This document shows, one piece after another, positions 5,538 to 6,302 of a stretch of DNA of 6,302 bases. The stretch covers positions 1-6,302 of the forward strand of contig QNXT01000018.1 of assembly GCA_003973505.1 (NCBI GenBank), in the 5' to 3' direction. Within the stretch, counting starts at the first letter, position 1, and each line of letters opens with the position of its first letter. The notes under the pieces are model-generated. The model did not search any database. It was not told where the DNA came from and was given only the letters and a program-made list of their open reading frames with translations. Origin of the DNA: Bacteroidota bacterium. GTDB taxonomy: Bacteria > Bacteroidota > Bacteroidia > Bacteroidales > UBA1556. A program made the position numbers and the translations under genes.

Positions 5538-6302
5538 TCACTTAGCCAATGGCTTTACATAAAGCTCTATATCCTTAGCTTCAATACGTTGATCGCATAA
5601 TATTGCTAAGCGTTCAACCACATTGCGTAACTCACGTACATTGCCAGTCCAAGGCATTTCCTCCAGCATTTTCAATGCCTCATCTGAATAAACTAGGGGC
5701 GTTTTACCATTAGCTGCCGAGATATCCTTCATAAAATGCTGAGCCAATACCGAAATATCTCCTTTACGTTCACGCAAAGCAGGCACTTCAATCACAATCA
5801 CACTTAAACGGTGATATAAATCCTCCCTGAATTTCCCTTTTGCTATTTCATCAGCCAAATTTTTATTGGTAGCAGCAATCACACGCACATCTACCGGTAT
5901 CTCTTTTTCACCTCCTACCCGACTGATTTTATTCTCTTGTAAAGCACGCAAAACTTTCGCCTGTGCCGACAAACTCATATCCCCAATTTCATCAAGGAAG
6001 ATGGTTCCACCGTGGGCTTGCTCAAAATTTCCTTTACGCTGTTTATGTGCCGAAGTAAACGCCCCTTTCTCATGACCAAACAACTCACTTTCTATAAGTT
6101 CTGAAGGGATTGCGGCGCAATTCACTTCAATAAAAGGAGCCTTTGCACGATTACTCTTTTCGTGCAACCAATGGGCAACCAATTCTTTACCCGTTCCATT
6201 TTCTCCAGTAATCAAAACACGAGCATTGGTAGGAGCCACACGCTCTATCATCTCTTTGATGGCTTTTATTTGTTCCGATTCACCAATCATTTCATACTTT
6301 CG
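5538..6302 (-). CDS. Sigma-54-dependent AAA+ activator without C-terminal HTH (5' end outside window)
   Basis: The frame is open to the right edge: codons for RKYE precede the Met at 6290, so this is a partial gene with 254 residues visible. It is the central sigma-54 activation domain of an NtrC-type regulator. Counting from that Met, it has Walker A GENGTGKE (29-36), the sigma-54-contacting GAFTSA loop (76-81), Walker B GGTIFLDE (94-101), sensor I AATN (139-142), the arginine-finger region FREDLYHRL (154-162) and sensor II WTGNVREL (214-221). All elements needed for ATP hydrolysis and sigma-54 contact are intact. The protein stops 29 residues after sensor II (ending YVKPLAK), with no Fis-type helix-turn-helix. 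From memory, a Bacteroidota group of about 380-390 residues has an N-terminal receiver domain, this AAA+ domain and the same short end; the missing part here is probably such a receiver. It faces the transporter gene and is not part of its operon. Confidence 0.93.
   Translation of the reverse strand, partial: RKYEMIGESEQIKAIKEMIERVAPTNARVLITGENGTGKELVAHWLHEKSNRAKAPFIEVNCAAIPSELIESELFGHEKGAFTSAHKQRKGNFEQAHGGTIFLDEIGDMSLSAQAKVLRALQENKISRVGGEKEIPVDVRVIAATNKNLADEIAKGKFREDLYHRLSVIVIEVPALRERKGDISVLAQHFMKDISAANGKTPLVYSDEALKMLEEMPWTGNVRELRNVVERLAILCDQRIEAKDIELYVKPLAK

Noticed and set aside
5866..6075. Plus-strand open frame of 69 codons opposite the sigma-54 activator
   Set aside because: It lies wholly inside the strongly conserved AAA+ coding region on the other strand and has no leader signals.

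Overview
The window reads as an ordinary chromosomal stretch of a Bacteroidota (Bacteroidetes) bacterium. The evidence is AT-rich DNA, starts without Shine-Dalgarno sequences, exact TAnnTTTG (-7) promoter boxes before three genes, Bacteroidota-type protein families and the TPR / DUF368 / aroE order. I cannot place it below phylum. There are no rRNA, tRNA, CRISPR, phage or transposase genes.

Layout: (1) 78-488 (+) is a YjbQ/UPF0047 protein with its own promoter box. (2) 588-3657 (+) is a tight three-gene operon: a cytoplasmic TPR solenoid protein, a DUF368 membrane protein (the PopT-type polyprenyl-phosphate translocase family) and shikimate dehydrogenase AroE. The gaps are 3 and 7 nt, and a promoter box sits at 553-560. 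(3) 3726-5367 (+) is a second likely transcription unit. It holds a small MTH1187/YkoF-type thiamine-binding protein and an Nramp-superfamily membrane transporter, separated by a 67-nt spacer with a perfect 12-bp inverted repeat and AATC heptamers. (4) 5368-5537 is the spacer between convergent genes. It carries a degenerate CTTTGTGCC-like repeat and a long stem-loop. (5) 5538-6302 (-) is the C-terminal part of a sigma-54 AAA+ activator that runs off the right edge. It ends without a DNA-binding helix-turn-helix.

Functional reading: the operon pairs a probable lipid-carrier recycling step for envelope synthesis with an aromatic-biosynthesis enzyme and a protein-interaction scaffold. The second unit pairs a putative thiamine/cofactor-binding protein with a transporter whose Nramp metal site is rewritten (TM1 DPGN is GVSH, TM6 MPH is MPG), so its substrate should not be assumed to be Mn2+ or Fe2+. 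That transporter is the most interesting item here. I found no convincing new multi-gene defence or mobile system. The rest of the interest is in the non-coding repeats and the HTH-less activator.
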